Both the position numbers and the translations under genes were made by a program. A DNA stretch of 46,186 bases from NCBI GenBank assembly GCA_016209705.1, contig JACQVR010000012.1:1-46186 (forward strand), read 5' to 3'. Below the pieces are notes generated by a model. It saw only the letters and a program-made list of their open reading frames with translations. It searched no databases and had not been told where the DNA came from. This DNA comes from Planctomycetota bacterium. GTDB taxonomy: Bacteria; Planctomycetota; MHYJ01; JACPRB01. This document shows, piece after piece, positions 6,381 to 14,954 of the stretch (position 1 is the first letter of the stretch; the number at the start of each line of letters is the position of its first letter).

Positions 6381-8949
6381 CGAACTCCTCTTCTTCAACA
6401 CGCCGCCTGCACTCGGGTTGGATGACGATACCCTGGTCTGCGTGATAGGACAGTCCCGTCTCCGTGTCATCTCCGTACCATCGGATACGGCCATCCGGAT
6501 GCAATCGGCCCGCAGCGGCGGGCTGGGAAACGTGATTGGAGAGCCAGCCGGGAGGCTTCTCCAATGCACTCGTGATCGTCCAACGCGGCACAGGGACACA
6601 GTTGCGATAGATTGCTTTGGCTGCTGCAAAATCCCAATCACGGTCGTGCGCGGTTACCGTCGTTCCGTCAAGCAGAGCAATCCGCACCGATTGCGAGTCG
6701 ATCGAAGTGATCTCGTTCACCAGAACGAGTTGTGCCGTCGGGTAGGTGCTGTAGCGGGTTTGGACGCCCTCCCTGTCCATCAGCGCGGGATTGCTCCACA
6801 CCTGGGTGGTGGACAGCGCATGCGATTCCAGTTTGCGTTTGTGCCGATCGAGGTCCTCGCGCAGTTCCCTCCATGATTCCGGCTCATCGGCCGCCGGGTC
6901 GGCATAGGTGGATTCTAGAATGGCGCGAATCTCCGCCGGCAGCGTGATCGCTTCGCGAGCGCGCCACTGTTGCAGCGAGCGGAGAAGCACGTAGGGAGCA
7001 TAGATTCTGGCGGTCTTGCCGAATGCCGCGCGCACTTCTTTTTCAGTGGCTCGGCGTAACGCGTCATCGGACAGCGGTACATCCAGAATCCACACTTCAG
7101 GATGACCTGGCCGATCCGGTCGGTCATGCCTCCAGAGCCGACCCAGCCGTTGCAGCAGCATGTCCGTAGGCGCGAGATCGGTGATCAGCAGGTCCGCGTC
7201 GATGTCCACGCTCTGCTCGGCTACCTGGGTCGCAACCAGCACACAACCGGAAGGCCGTCGGGCGAAGTCCTTTCCGAGGCCTTCCATCCAATACGTTTCG
7301 AGCTGTTCGCGGCGAAAAAACGGAAACCGCGAGTGCAGCAAGGCGATAGGCGCCCCTCCTTCACGGCTGGCAGCTTTCAGATCGCGCCACGTTTCCTGCG
7401 CATCGTCCACGGTATTGCGGATCCAGAGCACGCACTCGCCTTGCCGCGCGCGCTCCAGGCATTCCTCGACCGTCGTGGAGGGCTCCCGAAAGTCCACCGC
7501 AATCGTCTTACCCTGCGACGGTTCAGAAGGTACCTGGATGAGCGATTCCCCGCGACCGGATACCAGCGGATATGCGTTGCTTAACGGTTGACTATCATCC
7601 AACTGGAGCAGACGGCGTCGCCTTGCATGGGTTAACGTGGCGGAAAGAATGATGACCGTGCAGTGCAGTTCCCGCAATCGTCGTATTAGCGCATCGACGA
7701 GCGTACCCGTGTAAAGATCATACGAGTGAACTTCGTCAAGGATGACCACCTTGCCGGCCAATCCGAACTGTCGGACGAAAAAGTGTTTGGCGGCCACGAT
7801 GCCGAGCAACGCCTGATCAACCGTGCCGACGCCAAACGGGGCGAGCAGGGCGCGTTTAGCCGAAGCGAACCAGGACCGCGAGGCTAGGATGTGCGAATGC
7901 GCTTCCCCATCGGAATTGGTTGGACGTAGTAGGGGCGGCGGCGTACTCTCGATCAGCCATGAAGCACTGTGCGCCAGTCGCAGGTCGGTCTGCTCGGCCG
8001 CAGCGCGTTTCAGAAACTGTTGGACACGCAAATGGATGCGATTGCTGGTGATCTGTGTGGGGAGCGCAAAATAAAAGCCCGTGGCTTTGCCTGACGCGAT
8101 GAGCTGATAGGCCGTAGCCAGCGCCGCCTCCGTCTTGCCGCAGCCCATCGGCCCTTCAATGATATAGACCCCCGGCTCGCGAATGTTCCGTACCGCCGAA
8201 GTCTGCAGGGCATTGGCATCAAACGTGGGAAACAGGAGGTCGAACGTAAGCTGCGGCAAAAACTCCGCGCGTCTCCAACCGATCGCCGCCAGCGCCGCAT
8301 CCGCCTGCTGTTGCCGCTCAGTGAATTCCCAACGAGCATCCTGCGAGAATCGGTCTTCGTTTGATCCGAGCCAATCGGCGACGGCGACCAACCCGGCGAC
8401 AAACCAGATCACGGCCTCTTCAGGCGTTTTTTCGGGCAGAGGGCCGAACCGGCCTATCAACTCCTCTGCCAAACGACGCCGTTCATCTTCCCACCACGGT
8501 TCACTCGGCTGGACTCGTTCACCTTTAATTCTACCGTGGTGCGCCCCGATCACGGCTGCCCAACGATAGAGGCGGGAGGCTTGCAGGAGAGTCTGCACGG
8601 TCTGCTGGCTGACTTTGGCGTGGTCGCTTTCTCGGACGATCCAAGCATCGCTTATGGCTCTGTCCTTCAGCTTCTCGCGCACAAGCCATGCTTCGCACTT
8701 TGCCTGGAACCCCGGCGATATCTTGCCGATGTCATGCATCGCGGCGAGAGTTGAGACGCCCGCTGGCAGCAGGGCGCGTAGACGAATCGGCAGTTGTTCG
8801 AGCAATGCCGCAGCCATGCAGCCGACGTTCAGGCAATGGTCGCGGACGTTGATCCCCGGTCGTCCGTCAGATCGAGTCTTGGCCCAGCATGCCTCATGGG
8901 CGACACTCGGCGTTGGGGAGGATAGACTTTCTCTTCGTGGCAAGGGCAT
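6364..8949 (-). CDS. cas3: CRISPR effector nuclease-helicase Cas3
   Basis: This 861-residue nuclease-helicase is recruited by Cascade to unwind and degrade target DNA. An N-terminal HD nuclease domain has AMHDIGKISPGFQ (HD near residues 72-73). A superfamily 2 helicase follows, with Walker A GPMGCGKT (about 266-273), DEVH (about 405-408), ILSATLTHARR, and the late motif QVAEQSVDIDADLLITDLA followed by QRLGRLWRH. The start at ATG 8949 was chosen for its upstream AGAGGGA. ATG 9012 is also possible and would add 21 residues. It is the first gene of the cas operon. The upstream spacer to the divergent gene at 9130 should hold the promoter, but no convincing sigma-70 match was seen. Confidence 0.96.
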   Translation of the reverse strand: MPLPRRESLSSPTPSVAHEACWAKTRSDGRPGINVRDHCLNVGCMAAALLEQLPIRLRALLPAGVSTLAAMHDIGKISPGFQAKCEAWLVREKLKDRAISDAWIVRESDHAKVSQQTVQTLLQASRLYRWAAVIGAHHGRIKGERVQPSEPWWEDERRRLAEELIGRFGPLPEKTPEEAVIWFVAGLVAVADWLGSNEDRFSQDARWEFTERQQQADAALAAIGWRRAEFLPQLTFDLLFPTFDANALQTSAVRNIREPGVYIIEGPMGCGKTEAALATAYQLIASGKATGFYFALPTQITSNRIHLRVQQFLKRAAAEQTDLRLAHSASWLIESTPPPLLRPTNSDGEAHSHILASRSWFASAKRALLAPFGVGTVDQALLGIVAAKHFFVRQFGLAGKVVILDEVHSYDLYTGTLVDALIRRLRELHCTVIILSATLTHARRRRLLQLDDSQPLSNAYPLVSGRGESLIQVPSEPSQGKTIAVDFREPSTTVEECLERARQGECVLWIRNTVDDAQETWRDLKAASREGGAPIALLHSRFPFFRREQLETYWMEGLGKDFARRPSGCVLVATQVAEQSVDIDADLLITDLAPTDMLLQRLGRLWRHDRPDRPGHPEVWILDVPLSDDALRRATEKEVRAAFGKTARIYAPYVLLRSLQQWRAREAITLPAEIRAILESTYADPAADEPESWRELREDLDRHKRKLESHALSTTQVWSNPALMDREGVQTRYSTYPTAQLVLVNEITSIDSQSVRIALLDGTTVTAHDRDWDFAAAKAIYRNCVPVPRWTITSALEKPPGWLSNHVSQPAAAGRLHPDGRIRWYGDDTETGLSYHADQGIVIQPECRRRVEEEEFDESYD

Positions 8950-9129
8950 ACGGCATAATCCCTCTCGCTGGGCTCGCGATGAGATCTCGCGCGGTTGTAT
9001 CGACATGCCCATCTTCGCTGATCGGTGGGTTTATGCAAAACTTTTTCAGGTGGAGCGCCCGACCCGAATCTCGCGGTCTGGGGAAAAAACTGGACCGTTT
9101 GACCGCCCTTCCCGGTATAGTACTCCGTC

Positions 9130-9564
9130 ATGAATCGCCGCAAAGGGGCCACGAGCCGAACCCGCTTCCGCGTCCCTCCGCAGCGGAAGAACCCGACGCC
9201 GTGGATCGTGGGCGGCGTGGGCGGCGGCGTCCTGCTCGTCGTCGTCATCGTGGCCGCCGCGTCCTCCGGCGCGGAGGAAGTCAAACCGGCGCCGAAGGTG
9301 GAAGCGCCCGCGCCTCCGCCTCCACCCGTCGAGAGGAGCGTCGAGGAGACCGGCCACATCTTGTTCATCTGCGCCAACGCTCCCAACCATGAGGACAAGG
9401 AAGTCATCTTTTCGAGTTGTCCGAGCTGCCGGAAGTCCGGCCGTTTCTTCATGGACGCCGGCTCCTACCGCTGCGCCGACTGCGGCCACGCCTTTCCGAA
9501 TTCGGACCTTCGCTGCCCGGAGTGCGGGCGCCCCCCGCGCCGGACGAAGATCAAACACCGCTAG
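9130..9564 (+). CDS. Membrane-anchored zinc-ribbon protein, function unknown
   Basis: This 144-residue protein has a basic N-terminal tail and one glycine/valine-rich membrane segment (about 25-46, WIVGGVGGGVLLVVVIVAA). A proline-rich linker follows (about 55-68). The C-terminal half has three CxxC pairs, CPSC, CADC and CPEC, spaced like two zinc ribbons. No enzyme motif is visible. It reads away from cas3 and is separated from the downstream operon by an inverted repeat and a sigma-54-like promoter, so it is probably its own unit. I do not recognise a named family. Confidence 0.75.
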   Translation: MNRRKGATSRTRFRVPPQRKNPTPWIVGGVGGGVLLVVVIVAAASSGAEEVKPAPKVEAPAPPPPPVERSVEETGHILFICANAPNHEDKEVIFSSCPSCRKSGRFFMDAGSYRCADCGHAFPNSDLRCPECGRPPRRTKIKHR

Positions 9565-9598
9565 GAGCGCGTCGGGGTAACGTGTCGTCGCGCTCCTA
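9562..9598 (+). terminator. Strong hairpin at the end of the zinc-ribbon gene
   Basis: TAGGAGCGCG (9562-9571) and CGCGCTCCTA (9589-9598) form a perfect 10-bp stem with a 17-base loop. It begins at the stop codon of the zinc-ribbon gene. No T-run follows, so it may end or stabilise the transcript rather than act as a classic intrinsic terminator. It separates that gene from the sigma-54-type promoter downstream. Confidence 0.5.
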
Positions 9599-9726
9599 AA
9601 GGTTCCCCGCCCACCATTCGATTTTTCGTTTGCCGTCATTTCTCTTCCCCGCGAAAGGCGGGCACGATCCATTGTCAAAGTTGACATGAGCCGCGCCTCG
9701 CCGTCCGTCGCGCGCCTCTGAAGTCG

Positions 9727-9741
9727 CGGCACGCGGTTTGC
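9727..9741 (+). promoter_or_regulatory. Sigma-54 (-24/-12) promoter of the CotH-Pel operon
   Basis: GGCACG-CGGT-TTGC (9728-9741) matches the sigma-54 consensus TGGCACG-N4-TTGC, except that the first T is C here. The GG and GC elements have exactly ten bases between them. The expected start of transcription is near 9753, 70 bases before the first gene at 9823. It is the only promoter-like signal seen before the long co-directional run that follows. A sigma-54 activator gene lies at the far end of that run (31348). Confidence 0.65.
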
Positions 9742-9822
9742 GCTCCCTCACACCGAACAGGAAACTTTTCAGGCGGCGGCGTGGCGCGTTTCGCCGCGCG
9801 GCCGCCGGAGGGCCCCGGTGTG

Positions 9823-10845
9823 ATGCCCTGGCTGCTGTGGCTTGCCCTTCAACCGCAGGAAGAACCGTCCACGCCTTCCCAGCCCGATGCCGTTCCAACC
9901 GACAAATCCGCCTGGAATCTCAAATGGAACGTGACAGCCGAACTGGAACTGCGTTACGACAGCAACATCCTGCGCCTGGACGATCAGGACATCCGGCAGC
10001 TTGAAACCGACTCGCGGCCCGACAAATTCCGGATCGACTCGCCGGACGACCTGATCGTATCGCCCGGCCTCGAACCCTCTCTTTCCTTTCCCCTGTTCCA
10101 GTACACGGCCCTGTCCGCGATCCGAGCCCGAGCCCATCGGTACCTGACGAATTCCATCGTCGACCATGAAGACTATCGACTGCGGCTGGAGGTCGGCGTA
10201 TTGGAAGTCGCCTACACGCTGACGCCCCGCGTCTACCGCCGCGAATATCGAGAAGTGGTCACGAACCGCTTCGAGTCCGCGTTTTATCGCGAGGATGAGG
10301 TTGAGCTGGCCGCCCGATGGCGCCCGTTCAAGGCGTTCACGCTCCGGCCCGAAGCGGTCCTGCGCGTCCGCGACTATGAGGAACCCTTCGATTTCCGCGA
10401 CGCCGCGCGCGTCTCGACCGGCGCGGCCGCCGTCCTCGAGCCCGTGCGGAAGGTGGAAGTGGTCTTGCGCTACGCATTGCTGCGCAACGAATCCGAGGCC
10501 GGGGATTTCGAGCGCGACACGTCCTACGTCGAACATCGCGTAACGCCGGGGCTGGTCTTGAAATCTATTGAGGACGTGGAGCTCGGATTTTCGTACCGGA
10601 TCGGATTCCGGCGTTACACCACGAACAACAGTCCCGCCGTGGATCCGGGACACCGCGACCGGACCGATGATCGCCACGAACTGACCTTCACCGGAGAAGC
10701 CCGCCTGACCCGCCCCCTCTCGCTGGACGTCCTGGTTCGCTACGGAAGCGTGGATTCGGATCTGCCGTTCGATTCGACGGCCACGGATGAGGAGATGTCC
10801 TGGAAGCGGCTCGAGACCGCCGTGGGAGTGTTCTACCGGTTCTGA
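9823..10845 (+). CDS. Putative outer-membrane beta-barrel protein
   Basis: This 340-residue protein starts MPWLLWLALQPQEEPS, a short hydrophobic leader, followed by many alternating polar/hydrophobic strands. Examples are VTAELELRYDSNIL, RLRLEVGVLEVAYTL and VELGFSYRIGFRRYTT. It ends with a C-terminal aromatic (FYRF), as outer-membrane barrels do. No named family is recognised. It is the first gene of the operon, with ATG 9823 behind a GGAGGG. A GTG at 9781 in the same frame was considered less likely. Its stop overlaps the next start (TGATG). It may provide an export pore or surface anchor for the system, which is inference from position. Confidence 0.7.
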   Translation: MPWLLWLALQPQEEPSTPSQPDAVPTDKSAWNLKWNVTAELELRYDSNILRLDDQDIRQLETDSRPDKFRIDSPDDLIVSPGLEPSLSFPLFQYTALSAIRARAHRYLTNSIVDHEDYRLRLEVGVLEVAYTLTPRVYRREYREVVTNRFESAFYREDEVELAARWRPFKAFTLRPEAVLRVRDYEEPFDFRDAARVSTGAAAVLEPVRKVEVVLRYALLRNESEAGDFERDTSYVEHRVTPGLVLKSIEDVELGFSYRIGFRRYTTNNSPAVDPGHRDRTDDRHELTFTGEARLTRPLSLDVLVRYGSVDSDLPFDSTATDEEMSWKRLETAVGVFYRF

Positions 10846-11603
10846 TGGTGAACTCAAGGATGATCGATCTCACCACAAGTCGAATAGAGTCGAAGTACCT
10901 GCTCGACCCTCGACGCGCGGAGGAGGTGGTCGCTCGGTTCTCGTGCGCGGAGCCCGCCGATTACGGGATCGTGTCCTTGTATCTCGATCGCCGCGATCGG
11001 GCGCTGTCCTGGGAGGCGCTGCGCAAGCCCGAGCGCTGCGCGAAGCTGCGGGTGCGGGAATACCTTCCGGACGGATCGCCCTTCGCGTGGGTGGAGATCA
11101 AGCGTCGCGTCGGAGAATGGAGGGAGAAGCGCCGTTTCAAGATCGCCCGCGCCCTGATCCCCTTCCTGCTGGAGAATCGGGATCTCGGCCCCTGGCTTCA
11201 GCAAGTCTACGGGCGGACGAACGGGGAACCGGGTTTCCGGCACGCCTACGACTTGGTGCGCCGGACCGCTTCGGGCGGATTGATCCCGGTGGGAACCATC
11301 ACCGTCCATCGCCGCGTCTTCGCTCTCGATCATCCGCCGCTGCGCCTCACGCTGGATCGGGACGTGGCCTATCACGCGCCGCCGAACCACGGCGGCGTCT
11401 CGTCCGATCCGCTGGTCCCCGGACCGGTTCTGGTCCGGGAGCCCCGCATCATCGTGGAGATCAAGCATCGAGGCCGCTTCCCCGCCTGGTGGGCGCGGGC
11501 CTTCGAGGATCTGACCCCGGCCGAATATTCCAAATTCCGAACGCTGCTCGGCTGCGTCAACGGCGTGCCGGCGGACAACAGAGGAGCTTCACATGTGGAT
11601 TGA
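10845..11603 (+). CDS. VTC-domain polyphosphate polymerase-like protein
   Basis: This 252-residue protein matches the VTC catalytic tunnel domain, known to make polyphosphate from ATP in yeast Vtc4. Visible family features are the opening RIESKYLL, basic strand KLRVREYLPDG, FAWVEIKRRV, RLTLDRDV, and the closing VEIKHRGRFPAWW with YSKF near the end. The charged E-x-K and R-x-R strands that line the tunnel are present. Bacterial copies often sit beside CotH and DUF4956 genes, as here. The product or substrate in bacteria is not settled. Its last 11 bases overlap the next gene, so the two are coupled. Confidence 0.85.
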   Translation: MVNSRMIDLTTSRIESKYLLDPRRAEEVVARFSCAEPADYGIVSLYLDRRDRALSWEALRKPERCAKLRVREYLPDGSPFAWVEIKRRVGEWREKRRFKIARALIPFLLENRDLGPWLQQVYGRTNGEPGFRHAYDLVRRTASGGLIPVGTITVHRRVFALDHPPLRLTLDRDVAYHAPPNHGGVSSDPLVPGPVLVREPRIIVEIKHRGRFPAWWARAFEDLTPAEYSKFRTLLGCVNGVPADNRGASHVD

Positions 11604-13239
11604 TTTCGAAGGGATCGATGGGAGCGGGAAGACGTCCGTTTCACGGCGCGTGGCGCACCGGCTGCGGTCATCGGGCATGCCGGTGCTCCATCCGCGGGAG
11701 AACGGAACGTACCGGTCGCGGATCGGCGCGCGCCTTCGCGAAGTGGGACGGGACGCCGAGAATCTGGCCCTGGCGCCGGAGACGGAATTCCTGCTCGGGG
11801 CGGCGCGCGAGAGCCAGGTGTTGGCGGAAGAGATCCGGCCGGCGCTGGCGCGGAATCAGGTGGTGATCACCGATCGCGCGTTGCACACGCACATCGCCGT
11901 GGCGGACTTCGTGCGCGCCTTGGGGCCGGGCCCCGTCCGATGCGTGGCCGGTTTCGCCGCCCGGCGCACGTGGCCCGATCTCGTGATCTTTCTGGACGTC
12001 GACCCCGACGTCGCGCGCCTGCGCCGCCGGCTGCGCAAGATCCGCGAACGCCGATTCGGGCCTTCGGGCCGGAAACGGCTCTTCGGGGAAAGCTTCGATC
12101 GCCGCATGCGCGAGGCCTATTCCGCCATGGCCATCCTGGATTCCGACCACTGGAGGGTCCTGGAAACGTCGACGCTCAATCTGGATGAAACGGAATCCAA
12201 GGTTCTCGCTCTCTTGCCTTTGCCGCTTCGCGCCCCGTCTCCGTCTCCCGCAGGGGGATATCCCGCCGGGATCCGGACGGGGCGCACCGCCAACGAGTGG
12301 ATCGACGGCTTCTTCGATTTCGCGGAGGTCATGGTCGAGGTCGATCCCGCGGCGGCCGCGCTTCTGGTCGCGGGCCTGGACCATCCCCGCGCCGACGGGA
12401 TTCGGGAAGCCGCGCTGGAGCCGGCGCCCGACGTCGCCGCGTGGTCGGCGTCCGGTCTGGCCAGTCCGGCCTCGTGGCGGCTGAGGGAGGCGGCGCGACG
12501 CCGCGCGCCGGATCTGGTGGCCCGAAGCCTGGTCGGGCGCGGCGAGCCCGCGGCGTGGCGCATGCGCCTCGATCTGGAGCGCGAGGCGCCCGAGCACGTC
12601 CTGCACAGTCTTGCGGGAATGGCCGATCCGGAGGCGCACGAGATGCGGAATTGGCTTTGGAGCGCGTCGCCGGACGAGGCGCTGCGCGGATTGGGAGGTT
12701 TGGACGATCCCGTCTCATGGGCGCTCCGGCATCTGGCCCGAGGAGACCGGCTTCGCGGAGCGTTGGCAGATTCCGTGGCGGGGCTGCCTTCGCCGGACGC
12801 GTGGACGTTTCGCGATGAGGTGCTGCCGGACTTCCCCATCTCGGTGCTGCGCAGCTTGCGCGGATTGGACGATGAGCGCGCCTGGACGCTGCGGCGCGAG
12901 ATGGCGCCGATGGCTCCGGCCGCGGTGCTGCGCACGGTGCGAGGGATGTCCTCCGCGGAGGCGGCGCGGCTTCGCGACGAACTGAAATCCCGATGCCCGG
13001 ACGAGGCGGCCGCTTCGCTGGCCGGCGTGGACACGGCCGAGGCGTGGAAGCTCCGGCGCGAGCTGCGCGACGAATCCCCGGCCGGGGTGCTCGACGGTCT
13101 GGCGGGCCTCGAAGGCGATCCGCGGGCGATCCGCCTCTGCGACGAGATCCTTGAACAGTCCGGCGGTCGCCCGCGGTTGGTGCGCAAGGCGGTCCGATTC
13201 CACCTGAGCGCCGCTCCGGCGCCGGCGAGGAGGGAATAG
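11593..13239 (+). CDS. Thymidylate-kinase-like P-loop protein fused to a 27-residue repeat domain
   Basis: This 548-residue protein has two parts. Residues 1-210 resemble thymidylate kinase: a P-loop in FEGIDGSGKTSVSRR, then VITDRALHTH in place of the usual DRY, then the FLDVDPDVARLRRRLRK segment and a basic lid (RERRFGPSGRKR). A proline-rich linker (about 211-232) leads to nine near-perfect 27-residue repeats from residue 261 to about 504. The start has an AGAGGAG site just before it. A housekeeping dTMP kinase is about 210 residues without such repeats, so this is probably a specialised kinase acting with the VTC and CotH proteins. Its phosphate acceptor is unknown. Confidence 0.8.
   Translation: MWIDFEGIDGSGKTSVSRRVAHRLRSSGMPVLHPRENGTYRSRIGARLREVGRDAENLALAPETEFLLGAARESQVLAEEIRPALARNQVVITDRALHTHIAVADFVRALGPGPVRCVAGFAARRTWPDLVIFLDVDPDVARLRRRLRKIRERRFGPSGRKRLFGESFDRRMREAYSAMAILDSDHWRVLETSTLNLDETESKVLALLPLPLRAPSPSPAGGYPAGIRTGRTANEWIDGFFDFAEVMVEVDPAAAALLVAGLDHPRADGIREAALEPAPDVAAWSASGLASPASWRLREAARRRAPDLVARSLVGRGEPAAWRMRLDLEREAPEHVLHSLAGMADPEAHEMRNWLWSASPDEALRGLGGLDDPVSWALRHLARGDRLRGALADSVAGLPSPDAWTFRDEVLPDFPISVLRSLRGLDDERAWTLRREMAPMAPAAVLRTVRGMSSAEAARLRDELKSRCPDEAAASLAGVDTAEAWKLRRELRDESPAGVLDGLAGLEGDPRAIRLCDEILEQSGGRPRLVRKAVRFHLSAAPAPARRE
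12373..13104 (+). repeat. Nine tandem 81-bp (27-residue) coding repeats
   Basis: Each unit opens with a turn such as GLDDP, followed by a helix around AWxLRxE and a second helix around APxxVLRSLA. The units start about every 81 bases; one is a residue longer. Examples are GLDDERAWTLRREMAPM and GVDTAEAWKLRRELRDE. Two short helices per unit suggest a solenoid used for binding a partner. A tenth, degraded unit follows. Confidence 0.85.
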
Positions 13240-13749
13240 ATGGAAGAACTGCTGTTGGACAGCGGGATCGTGCACGTTTCCATGTCCGCGCTGGTGCTCC
13301 GGATGATGGCCGCGCTCGCGCTGGGCGCCGTCCTGGCCTGGAGGCCCCTGTCCCGGATCGCGGGGGCGCCTCCCTCCCGGCCCGAGATGATCTACGGACT
13401 CCTGCTCATGACCGTCGCGGCGGCCTTGGTGATCGTGATCATTGGCGACTCCCTGGCTCGGGCGTTCGGCATCGTCGGTTTGGGATCGTTCGTCCGCTTC
13501 CGGAGCGCCATCAAGGATCCGAGCGAAGTTGTGCTGTTCTTCGTGGCGATCGGAGTGGGCATGGCCTGCGGTCTGGGCATGGCGCATTACGCGGCCGCCG
13601 GCGTGTTGCTGGTTTCGCTGGTCGCCGTCCTGCGCGATCGGGCGGTAGCCCAAGAACGGATCCGGCCGGACGAGTCCCGGGCCGCCTGGGACGACGCGGC
13701 CGCGGGAATCGCTTGGCCGGCGGCGGAAGAAAAGGAGGTGCGTTCATGA
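13240..13749 (+). CDS. DUF4956 family membrane protein
   Basis: This 169-residue protein has about four membrane segments and the family signature LGSFVRFRSAIKDPSEVVLF near residue 83, followed by FVAIGVGMACGLGMAHY. DUF4956 proteins are of unknown function but are found beside VTC-domain and CotH genes, which fits the neighbours on both sides. Translation starts one base after the TAG of the kinase fusion, behind GAGGAGGG, and ends in a four-base overlap with the first cotH. It may be the inner-membrane component that connects cytoplasmic phosphate-polymer chemistry to the exported lipoproteins, which is inference. Confidence 0.85.
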   Translation: MEELLLDSGIVHVSMSALVLRMMAALALGAVLAWRPLSRIAGAPPSRPEMIYGLLLMTVAAALVIVIIGDSLARAFGIVGLGSFVRFRSAIKDPSEVVLFFVAIGVGMACGLGMAHYAAAGVLLVSLVAVLRDRAVAQERIRPDESRAAWDDAAAGIAWPAAEEKEVRS

Positions 13750-14954
13750 AACGCGTACTCTGGATGCTGTTCGTGCTGTACGGCTGCAACCACGACGACG
13801 GCGGCGACGACGGAGGCGGGGGGACGCCCGCTCCGACGCCTCCTCCCGAGGAGGCGAACGTCTTCGACGAAAACGAGTTCACGGACTACCGCTTGACGAT
13901 GGCGCCCGGCGATTGGGCGGCCATCCTCAACGACAACGACGGGTTCCGATCGGCCACGCTGACCTGGAAGGGCACGACGCTGGAACAGATCGGCGTCCGT
14001 CCCAGCGGGGAGAATCGCTTCTCGGGAAAGGCCAAACCATCGCTCCGACTTCGCTTCGACGCCTTCGTGCCCGATCAACGGTTCCACGGCCTGCGGGAAC
14101 TGGAGCTGGACGGTCTGTGGGAGGATTGGTCGATGATGCGCGACCGGCTCTCGTACGGAATTTACGCGAGCCGCATTCATGCGCCACGCGCCGTGCACGC
14201 CCGTCTGCTTGTCAACGACGAGTACCGGGGCGTGTACCAGGCCGAGGAAGTGGTCGACGACATCATGATCGTCCGCCGTACGGTCGCCCCTCCCACGAAG
14301 CTCTATCACGTCTGGCTCATGAGCGGCGACCAGTATGTATGGCTGGGACCGGATCACGCGATGTATGTGCCTTTTCCTTTCGAACCTCTGACGGATGAAG
14401 GAGGCAACCATTCACGCCTCGTGGCGATGGTGGACGCCCTCAACAACGCGCCGGACACCCTGGGAACGCATCTCGACTTGGCGGTGCTCATCAATTTCGT
14501 CGCCGCGGAGACAGCCGTGACCAACACGGACGGGTTGACCGGCGACTTCGGGCCCTACCACCACTACCTATATCATCAAGACGCGAACGGACCGTTTCGC
14601 ATCGTTCCCTGGGACCTCAACGCTACGTGGTGGGCCGTGTCGGCGGAGCGCGACATCTTCCACAATTTCCAGCAGTCCGGCCTGACGAAGCGGATCCAGG
14701 ACGATCCCCACCTGCGCGCGGAATATCTGGAACGGCTCTCGGAGCTGGCCGACGGCGCCGCGAGCGCCCAGGCGGTTGCCGCGCGCGTGGATTTCATTTA
14801 CGAGCAGATCGCCGCCGCCGCCCACGAAGATCCGTTCAAGCCGTACTCGAACCAGAATTTCGACGACAGTCGCGTCTTCATCAAGAACTTCGCCGTTCAG
14901 CGGGAGGCGAGCATCAGAGCGCAAGTCGCGCAGCATCAGGGGGGGACGCCATGA
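13746..14954 (+). CDS. CotH kinase-family lipoprotein, copy 1
   Basis: This 402-residue protein begins MKRVLWMLFVLYGC, a lipoprotein signal with the acylated Cys at 14, then an Asp/Gly-rich linker. The CotH domain follows: RDRLSYGIYASRI, APRAVHARLLVNDEYRGVYQ, then NTDGLTGDFGPYHHYLY (about 259) and PWDLNATW (about 288). B. subtilis CotH is an atypical protein kinase that phosphorylates spore-coat proteins, with catalytic Asp residues in this late region. Here the last acidic position of PWDLD is Asn. AAGGAGG precedes the start, and the stop overlaps copy 2 by four bases. The likely location is the periplasmic face of the outer membrane or the cell surface. Confidence 0.88.
   Translation: MKRVLWMLFVLYGCNHDDGGDDGGGGTPAPTPPPEEANVFDENEFTDYRLTMAPGDWAAILNDNDGFRSATLTWKGTTLEQIGVRPSGENRFSGKAKPSLRLRFDAFVPDQRFHGLRELELDGLWEDWSMMRDRLSYGIYASRIHAPRAVHARLLVNDEYRGVYQAEEVVDDIMIVRRTVAPPTKLYHVWLMSGDQYVWLGPDHAMYVPFPFEPLTDEGGNHSRLVAMVDALNNAPDTLGTHLDLAVLINFVAAETAVTNTDGLTGDFGPYHHYLYHQDANGPFRIVPWDLNATWWAVSAERDIFHNFQQSGLTKRIQDDPHLRAEYLERLSELADGAASAQAVAARVDFIYEQIAAAAHEDPFKPYSNQNFDDSRVFIKNFAVQREASIRAQVAQHQGGTP

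Noticed and set aside
9097..9121. Sigma-70 promoter (TATAGT at 9116-9121) for the zinc-ribbon gene
   Set aside because: No -35 element at a usable distance; TTGACC is only 11 bases away and TGGACC is 19 bases away.
12297..12818. Arg/Gly-rich plus-strand frame inside the kinase-repeat fusion
   Set aside because: It is a shifted reading of the 81-bp repeats, with composition typical of a shadow frame.
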